Shown here piece after piece: positions 22,294 through 34,534 of a stretch of DNA of 64,000 bases. Under the pieces are notes generated by a model that ran no database searches, had not been told where the DNA came from, and saw only the letters and a program-made list of their open reading frames with translations. The DNA comes from Alopecurus myosuroides (taxonomy: Eukaryota; Streptophyta; Magnoliopsida; Poales; Poaceae): NCBI GenBank assembly GCA_028641055.1, contig CM054057.1, positions 400,628,541 to 400,692,540 of the forward strand, given 5' to 3'. A program made the position numbers and the translations under genes. Numbering within the stretch: the stretch's first letter is position 1; each line of letters begins with the position of its first letter.

Positions 22294-25200
22294 TGTAACA
22301 GCCCAATTTTTGGAAGACGGGAAAAAATTTGTTTTCAATAACCCAAAAATCAGGGCCAACAAAAACTTTTTAATATGTTTGACTTATTCTTGTGTTTTCA
22401 TTTCTATTTGGTTGTTGTATGTGTTTGTGTTTGAGTTTGTTAACAACTAACATTAAAAACAATGATCATAGCTTTCTTAAAACACAACCCTGGTGCTCAA
22501 GTCATGACAAGAAAGCTTATCATCTTCATCCATCACACTGTTTTGGCAAAAACCTTTTTGAAAGTGTTTTGATTTTAAAAGAAACCCAAAGACCAAGTTT
22601 TGAGGAAAACAAAAGATAATTTCCAAAACTATATGACAAGTATTTTTGGAGCTAATCATCTCCAACCTGTTTTCAATCAATATGTTTTTGCAAGTATTTC
22701 AAAAACACCTTCTCACTTCCTTCTTTTGCAAAAACTATAAGAGGGGATTATGTTACCCCTGTGTTTGACCTAAATTATACTCTTTTGGAAATAACAAGCT
22801 TTGAGATAAAAAAATTTACAAAACCCTCTTGTCATGGTATGCCTTGATCACTACCTCTATTTAACATTTGAGAGAAACACCTGGAAAATAATTTGAACAA
22901 CTCAGTTGTTTGACTGGTCTTGTGTGATTTGTTATGTTACATGCTTGTTGTGTGATCTTGTCCTGTGTTTGCTTGAGGTATTTATTTATGTTTGTTGATA
23001 AGTGTGTGCTGTTTTAAAGATAATAAAACTTAGTAATAACAAGATCAAGCATCTATATCATATTCCATCACATGTCCATTTTATCCTCTGCTTTCCTAAA
23101 AACTTCCAACTTTGGAGACATGCTCTTATGTCCTATTTTCTTCTATTCACAATGCATCATTATAAATTTCTTTGTATATATCTTTTATATCTATCCAAGT
23201 TGTTAATTTGGATATTGAAACCCTTTGTTATCATCTATCAAAGTCCTATTGAAGGCATCCTCAAAATAATGATCATATCTCCTTTTTATGAATCACTTTG
23301 TCCATGTTACTCCAAACCAATCCTCTTTGTTTTCAGGACCAATGAACCTACCCTTGTCGTCTCCATGACCTATACATCACCTTCATATGGTCCATTTATT
23401 TTCCAAAGACCATTTGATTATTTATCTCTCATGGTTTTTAAACTATTAAATAAACTCCCGTTTTCACCATTTTCCCACTTGGTGTCTCAAATTTTTTCAA
23501 AGGAGTTGTTTATTAAAAATCACTTTTGAGCCTTATATTATATACTATCTCTTACCAACTCAAAAATATTTGTTTTAAAAGCATTTTACTATTTATTATT
23601 TTCCATTTTCCAAAAGGCCAGAAATGGATTTTAAAATATTTTGTGAAGAAAAGTATTTCCTAAAATCTTGGAAAAATTACCCACCATGCCTAAGGTCATG
23701 TGGGACTTATTTATAGAAAAACATTTGCAAGTTGTTTTGAAAATTTTGGAGAAAACATTTAAAAACAGTTTCTGCCATTTTTGAAATTCCAAAATTTTGT
23801 GAAAGAAATATTTTCAAAAACTCTTGAGACCACCACCCCTAGACTCCATTTTGTATTCTCTATCCAATGGACATGATTTTGCACACATGTTCTATTAAAA
23901 TTATTGGTGAAAACAATCAAAAACCACTTCTGGTTATTTTGGACATGGTTGTTTTCACACATGTTTTGATCAATTATTGAACCCTATTCACCTCTCTCTT
24001 GTCCTGGGCAGTAGTAAACATCTTGCTTCACCTCCTGGACATGGTCTACCCACCCATCTCTCTCTCCCTCTAGCTCATCCATCCACATGAAGACAAGGAT
24101 GGTGATCACCACCCCATTCTTTCTACTCCACCTCCACAGTGCATCCCTGAAGCAGCCCTTGCGCCAGCACACCCCTCTCACCCCCGTGATCCCTCTGGAA
24201 GAAACCCACCCCCTCTCCTTGTCCCTTTCCTCCATTTCCATGAGCTGGCCATGGCGCCCAGAACGCCCGCGCCACGTCGCCCGCGTTCCAACACCTGGGT
24301 CGCATACCCTGGCTCCAAAACTTGTCAAGAAGCCTCGTGGGCCTCTAAGGAGCACGCCCGTACCCTACTCTCGTTCCATCCCACTCTCCTTCTCCCTCAA
24401 AACATTGTCGAACACCTGCGGGTGTGAGGAGAGAGCTCCCGAGTCCGATCATCTCGGACCGTATCTCTCCACTCAATCCATCCCTGGAGGACCCCCGAAC
24501 CATGCCCTATTCCCTAGCCTCATCTCGCTCTCGCGGATCCATGGAAGCGCTCGCGCCCAAGCTCACTGGTTCCGCCATGGCCGCGGGTCGCCATGGTCGA
24601 CGTTGGCTCGGCATTGACCCCCTCACTACCTCCTAATCCCTCCCTTAGCTCTCTCCATCCTTCAATTTAGTTTTGCCTTGCTCAATTTCATCTCCCACCC
24701 CTTGCAGGGGAGCCGCCATCGACAACCTGGCTCACCGGCCGCCGTGATCCGCTGCAGACCTCGCTCTGGTCCACTCCTCCGGCCGCAGATGAGAGCATCA
24801 TTCTTCACGGCGTCCCCGTGGTGCTCGATGACCGATATCGTATCCACGCGGATCTCCTAACTCCCTACGGCGAGATCTCCAGCGGCAACTGCCTCAATGC
24901 CGCCGCACGAACTCGTCGCGCCGCCAGTTTATGGACTGGGCTGCGTGGCATCCTCTGGAGCATTGGATCTGCATCCAACGGAGCTGTTTGAACCTTGGCT
25001 CATCTAATCTCCGCCGTTGATCCGCGATCTAATGGCCGCGTACCGCTTCGCCGCGCGTGCACTGGCCGCCGGGCCGGCCTGTTCTTCCTCGGCCCGTTAC
25101 TCGCAGATCTGGCCTGCTAATCCTTTTCTGCAGGTAGTTTAATCTTTTCCCTGCAGCTCTATTTCTGTCTGTTTACTTTAAATCGAGATAAAAATGTTAA

Positions 25201-28200
25201 CCAGTGAATCTTGCCAAACTAAAAATCACAGTACTAGATCTACAAAATCTTAACCACCTCCAACTTGTAGATATGTATTTTGTGCAATAGTTTAGGAGAA
25301 ATAAAATAAATGGCAGAAGCACTCATTAACACCATTTCTTTAATAACTTGAGTCTTAAGTATCCAAATCATGCAAACTCAATTGTTCTGAGTAGCTCTTG
25401 TTAATATCTATCTGAAAAACTTGACCTTGTGTTGACTTGAGTTGTGGTGTGAAAATGACATGCATGTTAGTTTCAGGCCAGAGATCACTTCTATGAATTA
25501 TTTAATTTTATTGGTGATGATTTTTGAAGTGAATCCAATTGTGTTGGTTTGCTAGTTACTAGGAGAATCTTATACTAGATTTAATTATGTTATGAGTTAC
25601 AGAATAGGATTGGTGCAACATTTAGTGTTTAGCCATTTTCTGCATATTATTGTTATGCCTTGATGAAATTGTGTGTTATATTGTTTTGGTTATAAAATTG
25701 ATTCCTAGCATGTGTAGGTTATTTATACTTGTTTGAAATGTGTATTGAGTGTTTCACTAGTATGATAGGGTTTGTGTGTGAAAACCATGTTTGTTGATTG
25801 TTCTCCTAGTAATAATAGGTGAGAATATGTTATTCTTCATATTGGTATGATGAATTGAATAAATGCTTTAGTATTGTTTTACATAGCATAGCTACTGTTA
25901 TTATATCATATTATACTTGATTGCATGCTTGAGTGAGCTCTAGATCAAATTTCCATGCTATGTTAGTATTAGATGTTTTTCTGCCATAAAGTTGTTGTTT
26001 GCATGCTTAATTTTTGAGGCATTGATTAGATTGTTATTTTGTTATTACTAGCATGTCTAGGTGTTATTTTCTATGTTATTTGGATGCCATCTTACAGATC
26101 CCTCATGTTAGAATAAATCTTGTTTAAGGATCTCTTATTGTTATGCATGTCTGCTTATCTAAATATCCCTTTTTCATGTCTAGTTTTAATAGTTGTTTTG
26201 CTCCATGATTATTTCCATGCATTTAGTGATGCCATGGTATGTTTGTTATTGATTTATCTCTGTTATTAGGTTGCTTATCTACTGGTTATATTAGTTCTCC
26301 ATGTTTAGAGAAGCATGTGTTACTTTGAGCTTGTAGTATTGCTTGTTAATATTTTCCTATGCATATGTATGTGTTCCTAGGTTATTTTGTTGTTATTTTG
26401 CTCATCCTCATGAATGACCAGAGAGTCATTTAACCTTATTTGAGCATGATATGAGAGTGGCACACCCACTGAACTCATGCCATTTTGGTTGAGGATCCAT
26501 AGCATCAACTCTAGTGTTATTCGTGTGTATTGTCTGTGCCTGTTTTGCTGGATGCTGTGCACCCTAGTACAATTGTTTGTGAGTATACTTGTTTGATGAA
26601 ATGCTTGCTGTATGTTTACATTTTATCAAGTGCTTGCATTTGTTTGGTTCTGATTGGGTGTTTTTCCTCTTTGTTTTACGACGTTAGATAACGAAGACGG
26701 TGTTATTTTCCCGGAGAGGTTTTTATTGCAACTCTTGTTTATTTCAAGAGAAAGACCAAGACCAGTGCCAAGGCAAGCCATTCTAAATGCTTGCTGTTTT
26801 TTTTACTTATCATTATCTATCATGCATGTTTTACTTCTGAAGTTTTACAAAAGTTTGATTCAAAAACTATTCTTTTAAGTGGACTATACCACTATTTATT
26901 TTATGTATCTATTATGTTATACCCACTATATAATCTTGGTGTTACCAAGCCCTTTAGATATTTTAGTATCCTCACTTAATCAACTTAAGTCCCCTAGTGG
27001 ACACTTTAACTTGATGTTTTTGGAAAGCAAAAGCTTGGAAAAACCCCGAGGAAAGGTGGGACCTTGTCCGAGGGAGGTTTGTGAAGAAGGAAATGTTTTC
27101 GACTTGTTTTCCAAAAATGACACATAACCTAGTCTTCGCCGGACAACCAAGCCGTGCTGCCACATTACCCAAATATGGGAACGGGGTCTAGCTAATTGCT
27201 TGTCGGTGTTAGTCCGTGTCTACCTCAATGTGCTATAGGGGTTAGAGTCCCCCGAACCGAATTGTCGCCAGGATGGAGAAATGGGACATTCAGAGTGTGG
27301 GGATTAAGTTCGCCACCGGTTGCAACAGTTGGGTCTCCTTCCATGGCGGTGTGTTGTAAGGGGAAACCGGATCGATACGGTTGACTCACTCGGTGCCGGG
27401 GAGAACAAACCCAGTTGAAGAGGTAGTCATTTACTAGCACTGACATAGTGGATGGTTAGGACCAGTTATCCGATGTTTGCATACTGTCTCGGACAGTCTG
27501 TGGTTGTTCACGGCGGATGTACTGGATCTTGTGGGTTGTGTACACCTCTGCAGAGTAAAACTATCAGAATAGCCACGTCCTCGGATATGGACAGTTGAAT
27601 GGCCACGTAGCTAGCATTGTGTCAATGTTTTCAAAAAGCTGGAAAGTGTTTTGGAATTGTACCTGGGAGGCACGTTGAAAAGGAATGATTGTACCTTTGA
27701 GGTATCGGATAAATGATGATCTTAAAGATGTGTTTTTCTAAGAAGTTTTGCAAAGAGAAATGTTTTCTTTATTTAGGATGCTTTATCAAAACCTTGTGGA
27801 CATGCTATATCTACAAGAGAAATGAAATATCTTTTGAAGTATCTTCTTCAACAAAGAAAATAAAACTTGTGCAACTATGATGGGTCTTAAATTCATCATG
27901 GCTAGTTGAACCCTAATTAAAGCCTTCCTACCACCTATATATATATGCATACTTGCATGTTTAGCTTTCATTTGGGGTGTCTTGCAGAGTACATTCAAAC
28001 GTACTTCTATTGGTTTCGTCCCTGGCTATTGTCTTAGTCAGATTTTGAGCAGAAACCCGGAGAACCTGAAGAAGATGGTGCCGCTGACGACTATGCGAAC
28101 TAGGATCGTCTCCGAGTCAGTAGCCTGTAGGTAGTCAAGGCGTGACTTGGGCTTACCACGAGTGTGTTTTGCAGTCTTCCGTTGTTTTTAGTGTGTGTTC

Positions 28201-28382
28201 CTGCCCTGCGTGGCAGTTGTTTTCAACTGTGTCGTGTGACCAGTTGTATAAGCCGTGTATTCGTGTAGTGGATGTTGTAATCTGCAATGCCAACTCGAGT
28301 ATGTTGTTCACGACTAACTGATCATGGGATCGTGAATGTATGCATACTAGAGGTCTCGGACTGCTGGTCTGGGGTCCCCACA
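22294..28382 (+). repeat. Family-1 3' LTR (6089 bp)
   Basis: It is nearly identical to 14362-20469. It lacks 18 bases after 25796 that the 5' LTR has at about 17867-17884, plus a few single-base indels. It carries the same GC-rich island (23990-25130), intron-like stretch (25134-26687), TATA box (27936) and hairpins (27987 and 28307). Confidence 0.94.
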
Positions 28383-28387
28383 GTTCA
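28383..28387. repeat. Target-site duplication GTTCA, right copy
   Basis: It directly follows CCCACA, the end of the family-1 3' LTR, and matches 14357-14361. Confidence 0.95.
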
Positions 28388-31300
28388 CTTGGTCAAAATT
28401 TTACTTATTGAAAATGGTGATGTGATTCTTCCGTCCTTCGTTGTCCAGCTGCTCATAGTTGTCCATAACCGGGGACACGGCTAAGATCTTAGTTTGTTGA
28501 CTCTGCAGAGCTTGTGCACTTTAACCTTCAGACCCAACTCAACCCAAACATCCTATACACCCTGAGTGCATTAAGGAAAGGAGAAGAATCGAGACGAGAT
28601 CTTTCAGAAGCAAGAATCCAACCCAATGGCAAGACCCGTTCCACCTATAATTATGCTACATCTGCTTGTCAAGCCCGGGATGAACCCTCACAACTTAGTT
28701 GATCAAGACATATCCCATATGACTAAATGCTGCACTGGAAGCAATCTAAACTTGGGGAACATCATAATCACTTTGTTCCTGGGTGGTATTCCTCAAGTGA
28801 ACACCCCTCGGGGAGACACTCAACTCTCATCAGCCAAACAGCCAAATCCACCCAGGTGGTTCATTGAAGTTGTTACTTAAATTTTTTCCACAACATCAAG
28901 TAAAAATCATTTGTCTCATTGCATAGCATCTATCAAGTTCTAAGGCTATAAATAACAAGGATAAAAGAGATGGCTACACACTACTAGGATAATATCATAG
29001 CATAATATAACTTAGTAAAATTTCCTATCAATGCATACTACTCAAAAATCAACTAATGCATATAGAAAATAATGGGTAGTTGATGATGTGTTACTTCCCT
29101 TGTTGAAGTTGGTGAAGATATCACACTCTCTTCACAAAGGATCGTTGCTCTCCGTACAATCTACTCATTGAAAACACAATAACAATATAAACAAACATGT
29201 TATCAAGCAAACATACAAGTGAAGAGATCATACAAAGCAATAACATAGCCAAAGGAGTTTAACCTAGTTGGTTAGGACAAGGTCTAGGTTTGAGTTGAAA
29301 GATTCATTCTCTAATGGTCTCATACTTGTTAAGGAAATTCCAATGGTTTACTTGGGAAGGGCTAGGTTGAGTTTGATGTGATCTAACTTTATTATAACCA
29401 TACTTGTCGAGGAAGTTCGAAGAGTTCACTAAGAATAAACATATTACTTCTTCAACTAAAGTAATACATGAAAACACTTGGTCGTATTCACCTTCAAAAA
29501 TATTTGAGTGACTATGTTAGTATTTTCCATTGTGGTTAGGGTAGGTCTACTAACTTCATAATCAAGGGAAAATATTACTAAGTCTTGGGTTTTCCATTTG
29601 GGTCAATGGTTGGACAAAAATAACTTGTTATTTTTCAACTTGTATGGATTGCTTCTAGTCCTCATGTGATTGCCTTCTTGAAGATCATCATCATGCCATC
29701 TAAGTTGTTTCCTTCCTTGGTGTGGTGCTTCTCTTGGTCTTGATAGTCTTCATGGTTTTCTCACTAGTTTTTTCCCAAGTGGCGTGGTCACAACTAAGTG
29801 TTTTATTTAACAAATGTTAAAATATCACTAAGTCAAAATAGAGGAGAAATGAGACAAGAGGATAGAATGGGAGGTGTAGTCTTCTTCTTCATTTCTTCAT
29901 GTACTTGCACTTGATGGAGTATTCTTCAGATTGTTATGGAGCCTAAGTCATTTCTTCAATGATATTCCTTGTTTCTCTTCATGTTGCCACCAAGTTTATA
30001 ATGAAGTTTTCTTCTTGCTTGAGTCTTGATCTCCATTTTGCTGACTTGGTGAAATCTTGAAGCAATAATTGGGGAGTGGAGAAGTAGATAGAAACTATGG
30101 TACTAGTATTTGAGGTTAACTAATTTATCTTTTGACATATTCTAAGGACTTGTCCTGGCTCCAAATGGACATAACATCAAATAATAACAGTTGAAAACAA
30201 TTCCTAAGTCATGGTGAAAATGGATGTATCACTATGTTGGGTTTTTGGTCAAATAATCATGGCCATGGTCCAAGGGTGTCCAAAATGGTTGGGAAATGAT
30301 GTCTCTGGTTCAAGGCTACCAAAAGGATCAACTTTGCCTAAGAAAACATTTTACAAATATTTATAGAAATAATTCTATGTCAAATTACTCAAATAGACAA
30401 CTTAATTCTAAATTCAATTTTAATTTGTTCAAAAATTATTTTGGGACAGAGGGTATGAAAGTACTCAACCTAAGGTTTCCATATATATTTTATTTGCAAT
30501 TTTTGGATTTGTAGAATTTGAATTATGCCAAATTTTATCAAACAAGCATATTTGAATTTGAACCAATTTAAGTTTGTCAAATTTGAATTTGGCCAGTGCT
30601 AAAAGATTCTAAAGATCCAGGGGATTTCAAAAAGTCCAAGTTTGCTAAATTTGGGCTTATGGTTAAAAAGATATGATGTTTCTAAGTTCTAGGGACTATT
30701 CCGCTAATTTACAATTCTATTTTTATTCGGAATTAAAAACCAGAGACAGGCTGGGCTGAAAACGGCTATTTACCACGCAGCGCAACAGATAACACATGGG
30801 CTTGGGCCTGCTAGGCGTTGCACCGAGCGACAGATAAGCAATGCGCGCGCAGCTGACTAGGCGACATGTGGCGCTACGCTATTCGCCGATACCCTTTCGG
30901 TAAGTCATTTAACATGGGTCGTCGGATCTAGATCTAACGGCAGGAAAAAAAACACAGAGGGAGGGAGCTCACCGGGCGGCGGAATTTCGCCGGAAATGGA
31001 GACGAGGGCGGCGCTGCGGCTCGGGTCTTCACGGAAGGGACGATGCAGGGGTTCTCCGGGGCGAAGAGGGGCACGACAAGGACCAGCGCGTCACGGCGGA
31101 GAGGATGGCGGCAATGGCGCGGGCTGTCACGTCCTCGGACGGCCACGGCGTGCGGATGGAGAGGTCCCGAACTCCGGCGACCTTCGGGTCTCCACGGCGG
31201 CAAGGTTGTAGGGGGCTACGAGCACGGGGAAGTGGTCCACAGGGATCGGGGCGTCACCGCGAATTCGATGAGGCCCACGGAATCCTTCATCGCTTCCAGG

Positions 31301-32917
31301 GACGGTGGTGCGACGAAGACGGAGCTACGGTGGCGCCGGCGAGATGCGCACGAGCTCTCCTCGTCACTACACCGCACCACAAAATCGCCTGAGGGCATTA
31401 GGGGATGTGCACGACCACGGGTATCAATAAGGGATATGTCTCGGCCATGGGGACTCGCTCACCTCGCCGGAATCGAAGAAAAATGGCGGGCGCCAGAGAT
31501 GAACTCCGGCGACCAAATTCTCTCCTCTCGGGGCACCAAATCGGAAGAAGAGGGAGGGGAAAAGGAGAGGTGGTGCAGGGCTATAAGGTGCTGGGATTTC
31601 ATGTTCCGTTTCTGCTCTTAAACGCGAGCAATTACGGCGAGGAGAAACGGCAGTGGCAGTTTCTGCCAGAGCTTGAAGACGAGGTGATGTCATTGATGAC
31701 ATCATCAATTCTTTTATTTTTCTTTTTAATTTCTGTTTAATCATTTCTTTAATAACTTCTGTATAAAAACTCCAATTGGCATGAAACCAATTTCCAAATT
31801 CTTAAAATTTAATTGCCTTTCCAGAAAAACCATTTTCACAAACTTTTGAACATATTACATTTTTGAATTATGAAATTTGAATAATTCATTAAAAGTGACT
31901 TAATAGCATTTTTAATAGAAAATAAAATTTAATTTTGAGAAAGGGTTTTATAAAAATAAAGAGAAATTATATAAGTCAAATATCATTTTTGAAAATTATT
32001 TACACTTGTTTTGCTATTTTATATTTTGAAATAAAAATGATTTCACTAATAGCCTATTAATGCCATTTTAAAAAATATCAATTATATAAATGAAAATTAT
32101 TGGTTGAATAAAATATCAGAGACATCAGTGTGATAAAATAACATTTTACAAAATCATATTTAATGGTTTTCATATTTTATGATTTTAAAATATGAAGAAA
32201 CAATGATAGTCACTTTAATAGAAAACATTAATTTTTATATGATTAAAACAATTTTTATAAATATTTTCTATGGTTCAACTATTGTTTCCTAAGACCCTTT
32301 TAGGAATTTTCATATTGTATATTTTCAACATATTAATGAAACCACAATTAGTATCCTTTTGTTATATTTCAAACATAGAGAATTATCTAATAAATTTGGA
32401 AATGGGGTTTAGTAAAAGCAGAAAGGTTTTCCCAACTGAAAACATTGTTTTCTCAAAGTATCTTACTTGTTTTCATAAACAATTTATTTCTATAGCACTA
32501 TATTATTTTGTTGATTGACATAACACTTGGAAAACAAGGGTCCAACTGATATCTATTTGGGGGTTATCAATAATAGTGAAACCCTTTTTGGAGACAAGAA
32601 AATATTAGAGATAGAAACTCTCTGGTTTTTTATATATAAAAAAATATTTTCAATATGATAATTGGGTTGAAAACATGTTTGGTGTAAGGGTTTTCTTAAG
32701 AAGAAATACTTTCTTTATGTAGAAATATTTATTTTGAAATGACTTTAGGGTTTATGGAATAGAGGTATATTGGATTTTCATTTCCAAAACATTGGAACAT
32801 GTATTGTTTTCTTTTGTTTCTTGCATCTCATTTGGTTTTTGGTGACTTGCATAACATGAAAACAAAAGTTTCAATTTTTAGTGATTTTTGGACTTTCCAA
32901 AAATCAGGGATGTTACA
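28388..32917 (-). repeat. Family-3 LTR copy a, segment right of the family-1 insertion
   Basis: It continues the LTR interrupted at 14361 and ends at TGTTACA (minus-strand start TGTAACATCCC). Read on the minus strand it has an AT-rich U3 start, a GC-rich island (about 31630-30750) and a long AT-rich remainder. Short ORFs on both strands recur in copy b and have no known domain. Confidence 0.9.
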
Positions 32918-34534
32918 GACTACCAGCCTTAAAAAAAATCTCGTCCCGAGATTTGGGAAGGATAGAAAGAAACATTAGGTTTGGGTAACTGGGTCCCAAA
33001 ACAACTGGATGGGCTACCACCCTTAAAAGAAACTTTTGTGGATAGTCTATTTTTATTAGTTTTGGAGGGTAGCTGGATTCCAGATTGGCTTCAGTAGAAC
33101 TTCCCTTCGCGGTAGAGCTGTAGACCAACATAGGTATGTTGAACTACCTTTGACACTGAGGGGTCACTCTTTGGGTCAATCAAAAGTCTTTGGGTTCCTC
33201 TCAACTTGGTCTTTTGATGTCCTTGTAAATCTTCCATTTTGTTGTTGTCATCCTTGAAGGCAAACACCATGCTATTTCTAAGCAAACTCTCATGGTAGGC
33301 AATATATTCCATTGCTTGATAGCTCCAAGGTTGGCTTGATCCTCATCGAAAATAGTACATTTTTCAGTAACACTAACATAGGGTCATTATTGTATTCAAC
33401 CATTCTATGGTTCAGGTTTAGCGTCGTCGTCTCTCTAATAGGTATGTCACTCAGATTAACATTCCTCATAGCAAAAGTAAATAATGTGAGTAGTCACCAT
33501 GGGGGCCAATCCATGTTGCACTCAATCATTACCTTGTACTTGGATTGATGAATCTTGTTTAATAACACTAGGTCACCTCACTTGTCTAACACGAAGTTTC
33601 CAATCTGTAAGACAAACTTGAGCGAACTATCATTCCTCAACTAGTGGGTTGCGTAAAACTCCAATGTAACACCAACTGGATAGTTGTGTTTCTTCATTAT
33701 TTATTCTCTTGGTGTAGTTGGCTCTGAAATCTTCATAGCTTATGCAACTTGGGGTTCACTTGTCTTTCTTCGCTTGTTGATTTGCTTGCTGCTCCTTATG
33801 ATGTAGTTGGCATTGATCATCGATGTGATTGTTCCTTCACACAAAATATCAACATCTTGAAATCTATGATATTTCTCAATTGGATGACTTGTGTCTTGGT
33901 AGGATACTACTTGTAGGATTTCTGGGGTGCTCTCATAGTCTATTGCATACCAAATGGCCTCTCACTATGGTTGGTGATTGGGTATAGGGTTTGGCTTGGC
34001 ATGGATTATAAAGAGAGATAAAGGTGGTTCCTACTCAAACATAGCAGATCAAGGAAACTCATCTTACAAACAACTTAACAAACATTCATCACCCAAACAA
34101 CATGGTTTTAGAAAACAAACTAATATTGTCATACCCCACTCATTGGTATGATCAATACACTAACACGTTAACGTTGTTCTAACAAGGTAACTATATTGGT
34201 GGTCTCATCTATATCTTCTTGAGTTTTCTTCAAATTCTTATCTCCATGTCTTGAGGTGTTCTTGATTGTTGTGAAGTCTATGTTTTTCTTCATGTGGTGA
34301 AAATACTTCTTGCACTTCTTGGTATGATCTTCAACACTCTTGTCTTGATGGTATTGAAGAGGTAGGTCATCTAGAAAATTTTGAAGGTGAATAGTAGATG
34401 AGATGTTATGAGAAGATTTAAGATGATTCTTTTGTTTCTAGAAAGTTTGATCATAGATTTTTTTTCTATCCTAGGGTCTTCTCCAAACTTAGGGTCTCGA
34501 ATTCTACAGGCAACACAATGCTCTGATACCATTT
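32918..34534 (-). other. Family-3 interior a (1617 bp), non-coding
   Basis: The minus-strand primer site is at 34520-34531 (plus-strand GCTCTGATACCA), three bases from LTR copy b. At the other end are a polypurine tract (32918-32935) and an AAATCTC/GAGATTT hairpin (32936-32954). A second polypurine-like tract is at 33013-33033. No ORF longer than about 80 codons and no retroelement domain was found. It lacks 32 bases near 34290 that interior b has. Confidence 0.85.
34520..34531 (-). other. Primer-binding site of family-3 interior a
   Basis: The minus strand reads TGGTATCAGAGC, a perfect initiator tRNA-Met complement, three bases from the LTR end at 34535. Confidence 0.93.

Larger units (their letters stand above)
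14362..28382 (+). mobile_element. Family-1 large non-autonomous gypsy element (LARD-like), complete
   Basis: Two LTRs of 6108 bp (14362-20469) and 6089 bp (22294-28382) flank an interior of 1824 bp. The ends are TGTAACAGCCC and CCCACA, the primer site is initiator-Met type and the polypurine tract is AAGGGGGGAAGAGC. GTTCA is duplicated at both flanks. No gag, protease, reverse transcriptase or integrase is encoded. This matches the published idea of large retrotransposon derivatives, non-autonomous elements with long LTRs and a short non-coding interior, but the LTRs are longer than most I know. The LTRs differ at 6 positions in about 330 aligned bases (15121-15450 versus 23054 onward), so the insertion is fairly young. 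Confidence 0.94.

Noticed and set aside
28626..28880. An 84-codon plus-strand ORF repeated at 35314 and 42032
   Set aside because: It is antisense to the family-3 element and truncated by a stop in the copy at 50524-50696. It is LTR sequence.
31043..31621. A 192-codon ORF in the family-3 GC-rich island
   Set aside because: The same region in copy b (37630-38308) is split into different frames by small changes, which argues against coding.
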